Source: Nocardia sp. NBC_01503
Lineage (GTDB): Bacteria > Actinomycetota > Actinomycetes > Mycobacteriales > Mycobacteriaceae
Assembly: GCF_036327755.1 (NCBI RefSeq)
Contig: NZ_CP109596.1
Span: 4,526,001-4,590,000, forward strand
Reading direction: 5' to 3'
DNA length: 64,000 nucleotides
Positions within the stretch are counted from its first letter, which is position 1, and the number at the start of each line of letters is the position of its first letter. The notes under the pieces were generated by a model. That model was not told where the DNA came from, ran no database searches, and saw nothing but the letters and a program-made list of their open reading frames with translations. Both the position numbers and the translations under genes were made by a program. This document shows, one piece after another, positions 50,801 through 57,057 of this stretch.

Positions 50801-53648
50801 CTACATGGTCCCCTCCGCCATCATGTCTCTGGACGATCTGCCGCGCACGCCCAACGGCAAGCTCGACCGCGATGCGCTCCCCGCGCCGGTGCTCACCACC
50901 GGCGCGCAGGAGCCGCCCTCGGGTCCCGAGCAGGAGGCGGTGGCCGCCGTCTTCGCCGAAGTCCTCGGCGTCGATCAGGTCTGGCGCGACGATGATTTCT
51001 TCGCCCTGGGCGGTAATTCGCTCATCGCGACCCGGGTGGTCGCCCGGCTCGGTGGTGCCCTCGGCGCCACGATCCCGGTGCGCGCCCTCTTCGATGCCCC
51101 GACCGTGGCCGAACTCGCCGCGCTGCTCGCCTCCGGTGCGGCGACCGATCGCCCGGTGCCCGGTCCCCGCCCGCGCCCGGACCGTACGCCACTCTCGGCG
51201 GCGCAGCAGCGCATGTGGTTCCTGAACCGCTACGATCCGGGATCGCCGGTCTACAACATCCCCGCGGCCTTCGAAGTCGAAGGGGCCCTGGATATTACGG
51301 CGCTTCGTGCAGCGATCGACGATGTGGTGGCCCGCCACGAAACCCTGCGCACCACCTATCCGACCGGCCCGGACGGCCTGCCGTATCAGCGGATCCTGCC
51401 CGCGACGCCGGGGGCCACACCGCTGACCGAAATCGCCTCCAATGCGGGGGAAGTCACGCAGCGCCTGATCTCCCAACTCTCGCGCGGCTTCGACATCACC
51501 CGGGAGCCGCCGCTGCGGGTCTGTGTGCTGCACACCGCACCGCGGCACGCCGTCCTGGCCATGGCCGTGCACCATATCGCCGCCGACGGCTGGTCCACGG
51601 CTCCGCTGGCGCGAGACGTGCTGGGCGCGTATCTGGCTCGTGTCTCAGGAGGGGAGCCGGATTGGACTCCGCTGCCGCTGCAGTACGCCGACTACGCCCT
51701 CTGGCAGCGAGAACTCCTGGGCTCGGACGCCGATCCGGAGAGCCTCGCGCAGCGCCAACTGGACTTCTGGCGCTCCACCCTCGCCGCGCTGCCCGAGGTG
51801 CACGGCATCCCCACCGATCGTCCGCGGCCCGAGATGCCGTCGGGCATCGGCGGTCGAATCGAATTCGCCGTTCCCGCAGCGGTTCACGACAGCCTCCAGG
51901 TTCTGGCGCGCGCCCAGGGCGCGAGTCCGTTCATGGTCGTGCACGCCGCCCTGGCGGTCCTGCTGGCCCGACTCTCCGGCGAGACCGATATCGCGCTCGG
52001 CTCGGTGGTCGCGGGCCGCGGTGACGGCGAATTCGACGACCTCGTGGGCATGTTCGTGAATACGGTCGTGCTGCGCTCGCGGATCGACCCGGCCGCCGCG
52101 TTCACCACCACCCTGGCCGCCACCCGGCGTGCCGACCTCGCCGTCTACGGCAATATGGATCTGCCCTTCGAACGTCTGGTGGAGGCGCTGGCCCCGGCCC
52201 GCTCCACCGCACAGCATCCGCTGTTCCAGGTGCTGCTGGCCTTCCAGAATGTGCAGATTCCGCGAACCACCCTGCCGGGCTTGGAGATTCGCCCCGTCGA
52301 AGCCCCGGCCCCCGGTTCGAAGTTCGATCTCGAATGGATGCTGGCCGAACAGTTCGGCCCGGCCGGTGCACCGAATGGCATCACCGGTTCGCTGACCTTC
52401 GCCACCGACCTCTTCGACCGCGCCACCGCGCAGTCCATGGCCGATGCCTTCGTCGCACTGCTGACGGCGGTCGCCGCCACCCCGCAGGCTCCGGTGGGCG
52501 ATCTCGAGATCCCCGGCGGGCTTCCCCCGCTCACGGCGAGGATTCAGGACGAGGACCGCCCCGCGGTGACGATTCACCCCGAGCCGGAGCGCCGCCCCTA
52601 CCGCGCACCGCGCACCGATGCCGAACGCGCCCTGACCGAATCCTTCGGCACCGTCCTGGCCGCCGAGCGCATCGGCGTCGACGACAATTTCTTCGAGGTC
52701 GGCGGAAACTCCATGGCCGCCGTCCAATTGGTCACCCTGGTCCGCGAGCGCACCGGTAACCCCATGCCGCTGCAGTGGATGTTCCTGGACCCGACCCCCG
52801 CCGCCCTGGCCCGCCGTCTCACCGAGGCCGCCGAGCAACCGGAGGTGGAGCCGTCCCTGCGGGTGCTGCTGCCCATGCGCCCGATGGGTGACGGTCCGGC
52901 GCTGTTCTGTATTCACCCGGCCGTCGGATTGGCCTGGTGCTACGGCGGATTGGTGCAGTACGTCGACCGCGCCCATCCGGTCTACGGGCTGCAATCCCCG
53001 GGTGTGGTGGATGGCGGCACCGCCGACCGCACCATCGGCGATCTGGCCGTCCGCTATATCGAGGAGATGCGCAGGGTGCAGCCCGAGGGCCCGTATCACC
53101 TGCTCGGCTATTCGGCGGGTGGTCCGATCGCGCACGCCATCGCGGTCGAATTGCGTCGTCGCGGTGCGGATGTCGGCTCGCTGATCATGATGGACGCCCG
53201 CGCTCGGGTACGGATCACCGCCGATTCCGATCTGCCGCCGCTGGCCATGCTGTTGGCCGAATTCGGTGGAATAGACGTCCCCGCCGGATACGACGGCGTG
53301 ACCCCCGCGCAGGCCGCCGATCTGCTGGAGGCCTCCGGAATCTCTTTCACCGCAACCGAAATCGAGCACTTCTACAGTGATCTACAGCATCTGCTGCGGC
53401 AGATCTCCGAGCATGAGCCCGAGGTATTCGACGGTGACCTGCTGTTCGTCTCCGCCGCGGGCAATCCGGACCCGACCCCCAATCTGGAGACCTGGCGGCC
53501 GTTCATAGCCGGGCGGATCACCGACCAGCCGGTCGCCTTCACCCATAATCAGTTGGTCACCGCCACCGCCCTGGCCGAGATCGGGCCGCTCGTCGGCGCC
53601 TATCTGGATCGCCCGGCGAATCCTATTGGCATCGACCCCACCTGGTGA
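39888..53648 (+). CDS. Nonribosomal peptide synthetase, C-A-T-E-C-A-T-C-A-T-C-T-TE
   Basis: 4,586 residues. Motifs in order: C1 HHILIDG (residue 143); A1 TSGSTGTPKG (658); T1 GGDSI (1049); E HHLACDAVSW (1250) to LGFNYLGQIP (1531); C2 HHLILDGWS (1786); A2 TSGSTGTPKG (2255); T2 GGDSL (2671); C3 HHIATDGFS (2859); A3 TSGSTGAPKG (3333); T3 GGNSL (3709); C4 HHIAADGWS (3895); T4 GGNSM (4272); TE GYSAGG (4407). All condensation and epimerase active sites are intact. All three A domains keep the Asp (FDAS/FDAA) that binds the alpha-amino group, so amino acids are activated. C1 without an upstream loading module suggests an acyl starter. C2 begins LPLTPLQRGLLF, as DCL domains do, which fits a D-residue from module 1. 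C4-T4 lacks an A domain. The product is probably an acylated tri- or tetrapeptide released by the TE; its identity is unknown. Confidence 0.93.
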   Translation: MTRELAAEQTATVFPLSPAQLGMWYAQQLDPSVPLSEAQYIEMRGRLDLPALRSAAVLAAREFGSGVLRLVEIEDRPYQVVDPNIEPAVGFLDFRDRPEPIAAALDWMRSDVAAPIDLLGERAGITTVIRVGDDHHLWYTRAHHILIDGFGSVTMLYRVAELYNAAVRGTPAPDGTAAALLQVHEAELAYRDSSRFGTDERYWREVTAGMPERCSLVSATAPACALGREARAQLEEGTAARLESAARRFDASSAMVVMAALALYYGRLTASEDVVLSLPVSGRTTAVLRRSGGMIANVVPLRVRVPRDGRVGEVLDAVRVAASGALRHQRFRAEDMHWGGGGQPAAGHPEGGPVTPSAPDASDGPTGPVSTGRPEFGRGFVGPVINIMLFPAGIDFDGVESSLHVLTSGPIEDLFVNFYQHGAGASIHVDFSANPRLYDEDSLARQHRRFLTLLESLLDAEADTPLAELAYCTPDEQPLLGGVHGGQAPESRLLPEILADGLRAAGRSGLAVVGRYRHLTYGELDELSNRLARRLLRGSAADAPGPAPALGPESTVLLALPRSVEAMVALWAVAKTGAAFVPLGTGMPADRMARIAAECGAELGLTHTGTAELPDAVRWIALDDLLAEGDTWPESAAPLAAHELRGRPHLANPAYVVFTSGSTGTPKGVVVTHTGLAGLAAAVVDSYRVTPGARVLQCLNPSFDASVLEWLMAFASGTILIVAESDPVLGAELAALIREYGITQVCSTPAVLSTLEPDALNGVRAVSSGGEPTPPDIVARFGIGRALLNSYGPSESTVAVTYTGGLIPGENAGIGDPIPGAGMLVLDRWLRPAPVGVAGELYVTGPGVARGYVGRPGLTAERFVAAPGGARRYRTGDLVRWTMTTSHLGSESHASETNSKAVLEYVGRGDFQVKLRGMRIELGEIDAALNTHAAVEIAVTVARPAPSGGTMLAAYVVPHARVTVTEADLLDHASRRLPPYMVPATVTVLGALPLTANGKVDRRALPEPVVAQPVHQTEPESETERILRTLFAEILGTAEVGPHTSFFALGGDSIMAISLVSRARAAGLIFSAREVFEHRTPAALAAVVGRARDDRAELPELPGGGLGRLPLTPVAAWLLARPGWEHFAQSMVVQLPLGIEQEALTRTVQALLDRHDMLRARIVDTPSGIELEVQPPHLVDASAAIARVSRSQLDSSDTGAETAVRPVDDATDSGLAATVTRLNPRAGIMIALTWLDAGPATPGRLLIAVHHLACDAVSWRILLPDLMSAWSQASVGAAPALRGTGTSMRTWAHALRDLAANAAPNWPLNEFDYWRGVLAQDPLVGRRRLDPAVDTYGSAGRLEVEISEAASAALAGRLQAAYRCGVEDALLAGLTLAIARRRCGRGRFGAGGAAMVVAVERHGRDEAAVPGADLSRTVGWFTSQVPVRLGPVVLEGFSKPGCAGELLGGTGDEFGVRQSIAPNFGPGTGPGWVPERAVNLEPWRTGSAIAALKSVKDQLRAVPRGGFGYGLLRYLNSATSGELAAMPEPQLGFNYLGQIPDMEVAGDWMPVRMAARLGGHADAEMPLAAVISVDAVTLESERGQRIRAVWQFAAEAVDGAEVAELAREWVAAVEEIADLVATPDAGGVTPGDLALLETTQVEIDSWERDYGRLDDVLPLTPLQRGLLFQAQFAAGGADGYSVQAVIDVEADLEWDRLTAAARALVRRHEVLRAAFVQSQERAVQVISAQVEVPCAYLEAFDATETELDEIAARELWTPFDVARPPLIRFLCIALGQRRFRIVITNHHLILDGWSMPLLFAELVGLYETHGDDSGFAPPTPFARYLEWLAARDTESARAAWAHALTGLAGPTLVAPAAPRADVAAPVAHEVSLPPDTAERLRTLAAQCQVTVNTIVQVAWALLLGERTGSADIVFGATVSGRPPELAGAERMIGMLVNTVPVRIVLDPAESIAELLARVQREQAALAERQFLGLDEIHARTGLGALFDTATVFESYPVDAAALTAATRQARLSVTGIRAHDGTHYPLSLAAYANPGLRLELTRSPVYFDAAQADSIAAGLARLLIALTADPHRRVSTLRTCDPVGTPAVRYGTPALPVRLLPDLLTATALPDSVALVDPLSDPAGQLTYAELDERANRLARSLIASGAGPERTVLVALPRSLRSMVAIWAIAKTGAAFVPVDISQPAARTATIAAECAAALGITDSGWHSDLPADIAWIQLDAPETIARLDELSADAITDADRLAPLRPEHAAYVIFTSGSTGTPKGVVVTHTGLANLAAATTQRCLIDRDTRTLHCLNPAFDAAILVWLCTFAAGGTLIIAPPDANAGAELAAVLIESAATHLICTPTVLATLDAAELRTVRGIVTGGEPCPPALVARMAGVAVSTDPAREPARPEAGPVTTASMVNVERILVNSYGPAETTVAAAYGEPMTVENTAILGSPVPGAILLVLDGWLRPVPVGAVGELYVRGPGVARGYAARAGLSASRFVADPFAAGQRMYRTGDLMRCTAAGFEFIGRSDFQVKVRGIRVEPGEVDAVLVTHSRVESAITVARHTSAGATALCSYITLAVPEPPVATPAPASARAAAIASAELIAWAGERLPRYLLPSSIQVLAELPRTRTGKIDLRALPEPVVVQAEYVEPVGAEVLIAATYAEVLGHERVGAHDDFFALGGDSLIATRVSARLTAALGSAVPVRLLFEAPVVTDLARRLAEADRATAGPELVCGPRPDPVPLSPAQRRMWFVNRYDPDSPAYNVPVALRLSGHLDLVALRTALRDVIERHETLRTVYPDIDGVGGQRILPAAEVPLDLAPTAVSSGELPGAVIRTVTAGFDVTAAVPLRLRLFRLAPDEHVIVLVAHHIATDGFSMAPLTRDVAAAYATRAAGRQPVWGELSVQYADYTLWQLARLGAEDDSESLLAHQIEYWSRTLADLPDHLELPADRPRPARASHRAGECAIRLSGPLTAAIEQCARRHRATPFMVVHAALAVLLARLSGTADVVVGTPLAGRGHRDLDDLVGMFVNTLVLRTGVRAGDTFAELLDRVRETDLAAFEQADVPFERLVEVLAPVRSEARHPLVQVMLVFQNLEIPELRLPELTVAPIDLPQTNTRFDLSLTVVADAEGMQLRCGYATDLFDESTVSAFADRLIRLLTASTAEQAVPVGDIDLLTDPERRGLRLEAVPAAAPRTLAELMADAVAADPDGVAVVCADRRLTYREIDERARRLAGQLARAGAGPETLVAVGIPRSVESVLAVWAIARTGAAFVPIDPAYPAERIARIVEVSGVTLGLTVAARRDRLPDSVDWLTLDGPEDSRADLPIEQRSRPENPAYVIFTSGSTGAPKGVMVTHAGLANLAVAQRERDGITAESRVLHVASPSFDASVLELVMALSAAGTLVVAPPTVFAGPDLAELLARERVSHIAITPSALATVDPAGLDALRVIITGGEPCPPELVTAWAAPNRLHFNDYGPTETTVWATGSAPLRPGDPIMIGAPAPGVRALVLDDRLRPVPDGVVGELYLAGIPLARGYFDRVDLTATRFIADPFMPGERMYRTGDLVRRRTGNLEYLGRTDTQVKLRGLRIELGDVEAALTADPAVARAVALVREDARGGMLVAYVVPEAGQEVDSAELKRQVAQRLPSYMVPSAIMSLDDLPRTPNGKLDRDALPAPVLTTGAQEPPSGPEQEAVAAVFAEVLGVDQVWRDDDFFALGGNSLIATRVVARLGGALGATIPVRALFDAPTVAELAALLASGAATDRPVPGPRPRPDRTPLSAAQQRMWFLNRYDPGSPVYNIPAAFEVEGALDITALRAAIDDVVARHETLRTTYPTGPDGLPYQRILPATPGATPLTEIASNAGEVTQRLISQLSRGFDITREPPLRVCVLHTAPRHAVLAMAVHHIAADGWSTAPLARDVLGAYLARVSGGEPDWTPLPLQYADYALWQRELLGSDADPESLAQRQLDFWRSTLAALPEVHGIPTDRPRPEMPSGIGGRIEFAVPAAVHDSLQVLARAQGASPFMVVHAALAVLLARLSGETDIALGSVVAGRGDGEFDDLVGMFVNTVVLRSRIDPAAAFTTTLAATRRADLAVYGNMDLPFERLVEALAPARSTAQHPLFQVLLAFQNVQIPRTTLPGLEIRPVEAPAPGSKFDLEWMLAEQFGPAGAPNGITGSLTFATDLFDRATAQSMADAFVALLTAVAATPQAPVGDLEIPGGLPPLTARIQDEDRPAVTIHPEPERRPYRAPRTDAERALTESFGTVLAAERIGVDDNFFEVGGNSMAAVQLVTLVRERTGNPMPLQWMFLDPTPAALARRLTEAAEQPEVEPSLRVLLPMRPMGDGPALFCIHPAVGLAWCYGGLVQYVDRAHPVYGLQSPGVVDGGTADRTIGDLAVRYIEEMRRVQPEGPYHLLGYSAGGPIAHAIAVELRRRGADVGSLIMMDARARVRITADSDLPPLAMLLAEFGGIDVPAGYDGVTPAQAADLLEASGISFTATEIEHFYSDLQHLLRQISEHEPEVFDGDLLFVSAAGNPDPTPNLETWRPFIAGRITDQPVAFTHNQLVTATALAEIGPLVGAYLDRPANPIGIDPTW
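44841..48060 (+). other. NRPS module 2: C(DCL-like)-A-T
   Basis: Boundaries are approximate. C2 (HHLILDGWSMPLL) is of the type that takes a D-configured donor. A2 pocket region FDAAILVW and GGEPCPP, with an 18-residue insertion before NSYGPAETTV. T2 GGDSL. No tailoring domain. Confidence 0.8.
48061..51170 (+). other. NRPS module 3: C(LCL-like)-A-T
   Basis: Boundaries are approximate. C3 begins PLSPAQRRMWFVNRYDP and has HHIATDGFS; A3 pocket region FDASVLEL, GGEPCPP and NDYGPTETTVW differs from A1 and A2, so a different residue is likely. T3 GGNSL. Confidence 0.8.
51171..53648 (+). other. NRPS terminal module: C-T-TE without adenylation domain
   Basis: Boundaries are approximate. C4 (LSAAQQRMWFLNRYDP, HHIAADGWS) is followed after about 370 residues by a short linker (IQDEDRPAVTIHPEPERRPY) and a carrier domain (FFEVGGNSMAAVQL). 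There is no A domain motif in between. The TE has GYSAGG, a downstream Asp region LIMMDARAR and the His in AFTHNQLV. The carrier must be loaded in trans, or C4-T4 acts without adding an amino acid. Confidence 0.85.
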
Positions 53649-53692
53649 ACAATGGGCGGGGACAACCCGCTCGGCTAGGGAAGGCTCGAACT

Positions 53693-55135
53693 GTGTCGGT
53701 GAACGAGAAACGGCGGCTGCTGCGCGCGGCGGCGGTGGGGCTCGGTGCGCTCGGCGCCGGAGAACTGCTCGCCGCGGCGCGGGGCGGCTCGGTCATCGAC
53801 GGTATCGGGCGGCTACTCGCCGATACCGTACCGGTGTGGGTGGTCGAGACCATGGTGGCCAGATCGGGGCGGTACGACAAGGAGGTCACCCGCGGCGGTG
53901 TCGCGGTGAATATCGTTGCCGCGTCGGCCGGATTGGCGCTGCTGCCGGAGCGCCTGCGCACGCCCGCGGTGACCGCGCTCGGTGCGGGCGCGGGCGCGGT
54001 GGCGCTGCGCGGTGCCAACCCCTCGGTACCGGGTGCGCTGGGCGGTGTCGCGGCGGCCGCCGTCCTGCGCGCCGGACTGCGCCGCCCGCCAACGGGTCTC
54101 GGTGGCGGATTGCTGTGGGCCGCGGGCGGTGCCGGAATGCTGGCCGCCGCCGAGACGCTCATTCGGCGCGCGGATGAGCAGTACGCCGCGCGGGTCCGGC
54201 GACTCGGCCCGATGGGATCGCATGCGCCGATGGCGGAGGACGGGCTCGGTATCGAACCCGGACTCTCACCGTTGATCACCAAGGCGGGCAGATTCTATGT
54301 GGCGGACGTGAATTCGCGGCCGCCACGGATCGATCCGAAGCAGTGGCGGCTGCGCATCAGCGGGAAGGTCGCCCATCCGTTGCGGCTGTCGCTGGCGGAT
54401 CTGGCCGAACAGGCGGTGGAGTTCGACGCGGTCATGGTGTGCGTGCACAACACGCCCGGACAGCATCGGGCCGGGAATGCCCGCTGGTTCGGGGTACCGC
54501 TGACCGCGCTCTTCGACCATGCCATGCCGGACGCGGCGGCGACGCGGCTGGTGACACGCGCGGTGGACGGGTACACCATCTCGCTGCCGATGGAGAAGTT
54601 GCGCACGGGCGAGCTGCCCGGCTACCTGGTGATCGGGATGAACGGTGAGCCATTGCCGCCCGAACACGGTTTTCCGGCAAGGGTTTTCGTACCCGGCATG
54701 TACGGTCAGTACACCGGCGCGAAGTGGATCTCCGAGCTCGAGCTCGCCGATGATTCGCATATCGACTACTGGTGGAAGCGCGGCTGGACCAACGAAACGC
54801 TGTGGGTCACACCGCAATCCCGGATCGATGTGGCGTCCAGCGGCCATGGCAGCCCGGGCAAGACCACCGTCGCCGGTGTCGCCTGGGCCCCACCACAGGG
54901 CGTCTCCGCGGTCGATCTCCGGGTGGATGGAACCGATTGGGTGCCAACCGAACTCGGCGCGGAATCCGCTCCCGCGGCCTGGCGGCGCTGGCGCACCGTG
55001 GTGGATCTCCCGCCCGGCACCCACACCATCCAGGCCCGCGTCACCGGCCGCTCGGGTGAAGTGCAGGACGGCGCCGACCGGCCCTGTTTCCCCTCCGGCC
55101 CGAGCGGATTCCACACGGTGACCATCACCATCTGA
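53693..55135 (+). CDS. Membrane-anchored molybdopterin-dependent oxidoreductase (sulfite-oxidase fold)
   Basis: 480 residues. The N-terminal 170 residues have several hydrophobic helices. The sulfite-oxidase-type Mo-cofactor domain follows (residues about 195-355): GRFYVADVNSRPPRIDPKQWRL, VMVCVHNTPGQHRAGNARW with the probable Mo-ligand Cys, VPGMYGQYTGAKWISELEL. An Ig-like dimerisation domain closes it (TTVAGVAWAPPQGVSAVDLRVDG). The VCVHN context differs from the CAGNRR of sulfite oxidases, so the substrate is unknown. GTG start 44 nt after the NRPS stop with GGGAAGG upstream, same strand: it could be read through with the NRPS. Confidence 0.82.
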   Translation: MSVNEKRRLLRAAAVGLGALGAGELLAAARGGSVIDGIGRLLADTVPVWVVETMVARSGRYDKEVTRGGVAVNIVAASAGLALLPERLRTPAVTALGAGAGAVALRGANPSVPGALGGVAAAAVLRAGLRRPPTGLGGGLLWAAGGAGMLAAAETLIRRADEQYAARVRRLGPMGSHAPMAEDGLGIEPGLSPLITKAGRFYVADVNSRPPRIDPKQWRLRISGKVAHPLRLSLADLAEQAVEFDAVMVCVHNTPGQHRAGNARWFGVPLTALFDHAMPDAAATRLVTRAVDGYTISLPMEKLRTGELPGYLVIGMNGEPLPPEHGFPARVFVPGMYGQYTGAKWISELELADDSHIDYWWKRGWTNETLWVTPQSRIDVASSGHGSPGKTTVAGVAWAPPQGVSAVDLRVDGTDWVPTELGAESAPAAWRRWRTVVDLPPGTHTIQARVTGRSGEVQDGADRPCFPSGPSGFHTVTITI

Positions 55136-55215
55136 GGCCGGTCATGACATCTGTCATGGCCGAACGGTGACGGTCGTGCCGGGCGGTGGCGGCCGTCCCG
55201 TTCGATAGTGGACGT

Positions 55216-56442
55216 ATGAGCACTCTGGAATCGGGCGGCGGTCCCACGGTTGAGGTCGCCGACCTGTGGGGTCGGCGCACGCTGTCCTGGCCTGCGGTAG
55301 CGTCCGGCACTGTGGAGGACAGCCCGGAGAGTATTACGCGACGCCGTCGGCTCGGCTGGGTCTTCGCGGCCGTCTGGTCGGTGTATCTGATCGCCCCGCT
55401 GCGGACGGCTTGGGCGCTGGACACTGCGGCGGCGCGGGTCTACACGCTCACGGTGATCATCGCCTTCGGGCTGGCGTACATCGGTTCGTACTGGTATCTG
55501 CTGCGCTCACCCAGTATCGGGCCGATCTGGCCGAGTCCGCCGCGGCGCACCATATTCCTGATGCTCGCGGTGCAACTCGCGTTCCTGGTGGCGATCGCGG
55601 TGACGCTGCACGGTCAGGCCGCGCGCCTGGGCATCTATCTGGCCTCGTTCATCGCCTTCACACTGCCCATCCCGCAGGGCATCGCGACGTTGTCCGTGGT
55701 GATGCTGGCGACGAGCGTGGTACCGCAGCTGATCGCGGGCAGCCCACCCGACTACGACACCTTGGAATCAATGGCGATGGCGGCCTTCGCCGTCGGCGGT
55801 ATCCGCCAGTTGATCCAGCGCAATCAGCAGTTGAATATCGCTCGCCTGCAATTGACCGAGCTCGCCATTGCCGAGGAGCGGTTGCGGGTGGGCCGGGACG
55901 TACACGACATCCTCGGGCATTCGCTGACCGTCATCACGGTGAAAACCGAACTGGCGCAACGACTGCTGGAGGTCGATCCGGAGCGCGCCAAACAGGAGCT
56001 GGCCGATGTGGAGCGGCTGGCGCGCGAATCGCTGGCCGGGGTGCGCAGTACCGTCGGCGGTCTGCGCGAGGTCTCACTCGCCGGGGAACTCGGTAGTGCG
56101 CGAACGGCCTTGCGCGCCGCGGAGATCGAGGCGGATCTACCGGACTCCGATACCCTGCCCGCGCGGCACAGCGTCGTCTTCGGCTGGGTGCTGCGCGAGG
56201 CGGTCACCAATATCGTGCGGCACAGCGGGGCCCGGCACGCCATCGTGCGGGTCACCCCGACCAGTATCGAGGTCAGCGATGACGGCGGCGGCCTGGGCGA
56301 TGCGGGCTACGGCTCGGGCCTCACCGGATTGAGCGAACGGGTGCGCGCCGCCGGCGGCGCCCTCACCGTGGCGAATCGCCCGGAGGGCGGATTGCGAGTA
56401 CTGGCAAGCTTTCCGGCGGAACCGATGGGAGACCCGCGATGA
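55216..56442 (+). CDS. Sensor histidine kinase, NarL/DesK type
   Basis: 408 residues from the ATG. About five membrane helices between residues 55 and 205 (AAVWSVYLIAPL, TLTVIIAFGLAYIG, FLMLAVQLAFLVAIAV and others), then the HisKA_3 phospho-acceptor ERLRVGRDVHDILGHSLTVI and a HATPase_c domain with REAVTNIVRHS (N box), DDGGGLG (G1) and GLTGLSERV. There is no recognisable extracytoplasmic sensor domain, so it probably senses the membrane. Its stop overlaps the response regulator start (ATGA). Confidence 0.9.
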   Translation: MSTLESGGGPTVEVADLWGRRTLSWPAVASGTVEDSPESITRRRRLGWVFAAVWSVYLIAPLRTAWALDTAAARVYTLTVIIAFGLAYIGSYWYLLRSPSIGPIWPSPPRRTIFLMLAVQLAFLVAIAVTLHGQAARLGIYLASFIAFTLPIPQGIATLSVVMLATSVVPQLIAGSPPDYDTLESMAMAAFAVGGIRQLIQRNQQLNIARLQLTELAIAEERLRVGRDVHDILGHSLTVITVKTELAQRLLEVDPERAKQELADVERLARESLAGVRSTVGGLREVSLAGELGSARTALRAAEIEADLPDSDTLPARHSVVFGWVLREAVTNIVRHSGARHAIVRVTPTSIEVSDDGGGLGDAGYGSGLTGLSERVRAAGGALTVANRPEGGLRVLASFPAEPMGDPR

Positions 56443-57044
56443 TCAAACTGCTGCTCGCCGATGATCAGGCGCTGGTGCGCGGCGCCCTCGCGGCCCTGCT
56501 GAACCTGGAGCCCGATCTGGAGGTGGTGGCCGAGGTCGGCCGCGGCGACGAGGTGCTCGCCGCCGTCGAACGCGCCAACCCCGATGTGGCACTGCTCGAT
56601 GTCGAAATGCCCGGCATGGACGGTATAGCCGCCGCCGCCCAACTGCATACCGCCCACCCGAACGTCCGCATCCTCATGGTCACCACCTTCGGCCGCCCCG
56701 GCTACCTGCGCCGCGCCATCGACGCCGGAGCCAGCGGCTTCGTGGTCAAGGACACCCCCGCCCGCGAACTCGCCGACGCCGTCCGCCGAGTCCACCTGGG
56801 CCTGCGCGTAGTCGATCCGGCCCTGGCCACCGAAACCCTCACCGCCGGAACCTCACCCCTGACCACCCGCGAACGCGAGGTCCTCGCCGCCGCCTCGCAC
56901 GGCGCGACCGCCGCCGCCATAGCCAAATCCCTGCACCTGTCCGAAGGCACGGTCCGCAACCACCTCTCGTCGGCAATCGGCAAAACCGGCAGCCGAACCC
57001 GTGCCGAAGCCGCCCACACCGCCGAACGCCTCGGCTGGCTCTGA
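56439..57044 (+). CDS. LuxR/NarL-family response regulator
   Basis: 201 residues. Receiver domain with ADDQALVRGAL, phosphorylated Asp in VALLDVEMPGMDG (residue about 53), T in MVTTFGRPGYL and K in FVVKDTPA. A C-terminal LuxR HTH follows (LTTREREVLAAASHGATAAAIAKSLHLSEGTVRNHLSSAIGK). Partner of the upstream kinase; DesR is the closest-known type. The target is unknown; membrane lipid homeostasis or the nearby genes are possible. Confidence 0.92.
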   Translation: MIKLLLADDQALVRGALAALLNLEPDLEVVAEVGRGDEVLAAVERANPDVALLDVEMPGMDGIAAAAQLHTAHPNVRILMVTTFGRPGYLRRAIDAGASGFVVKDTPARELADAVRRVHLGLRVVDPALATETLTAGTSPLTTREREVLAAASHGATAAAIAKSLHLSEGTVRNHLSSAIGKTGSRTRAEAAHTAERLGWL

Positions 57045-57057
57045 CAGTCTCGCGTCC

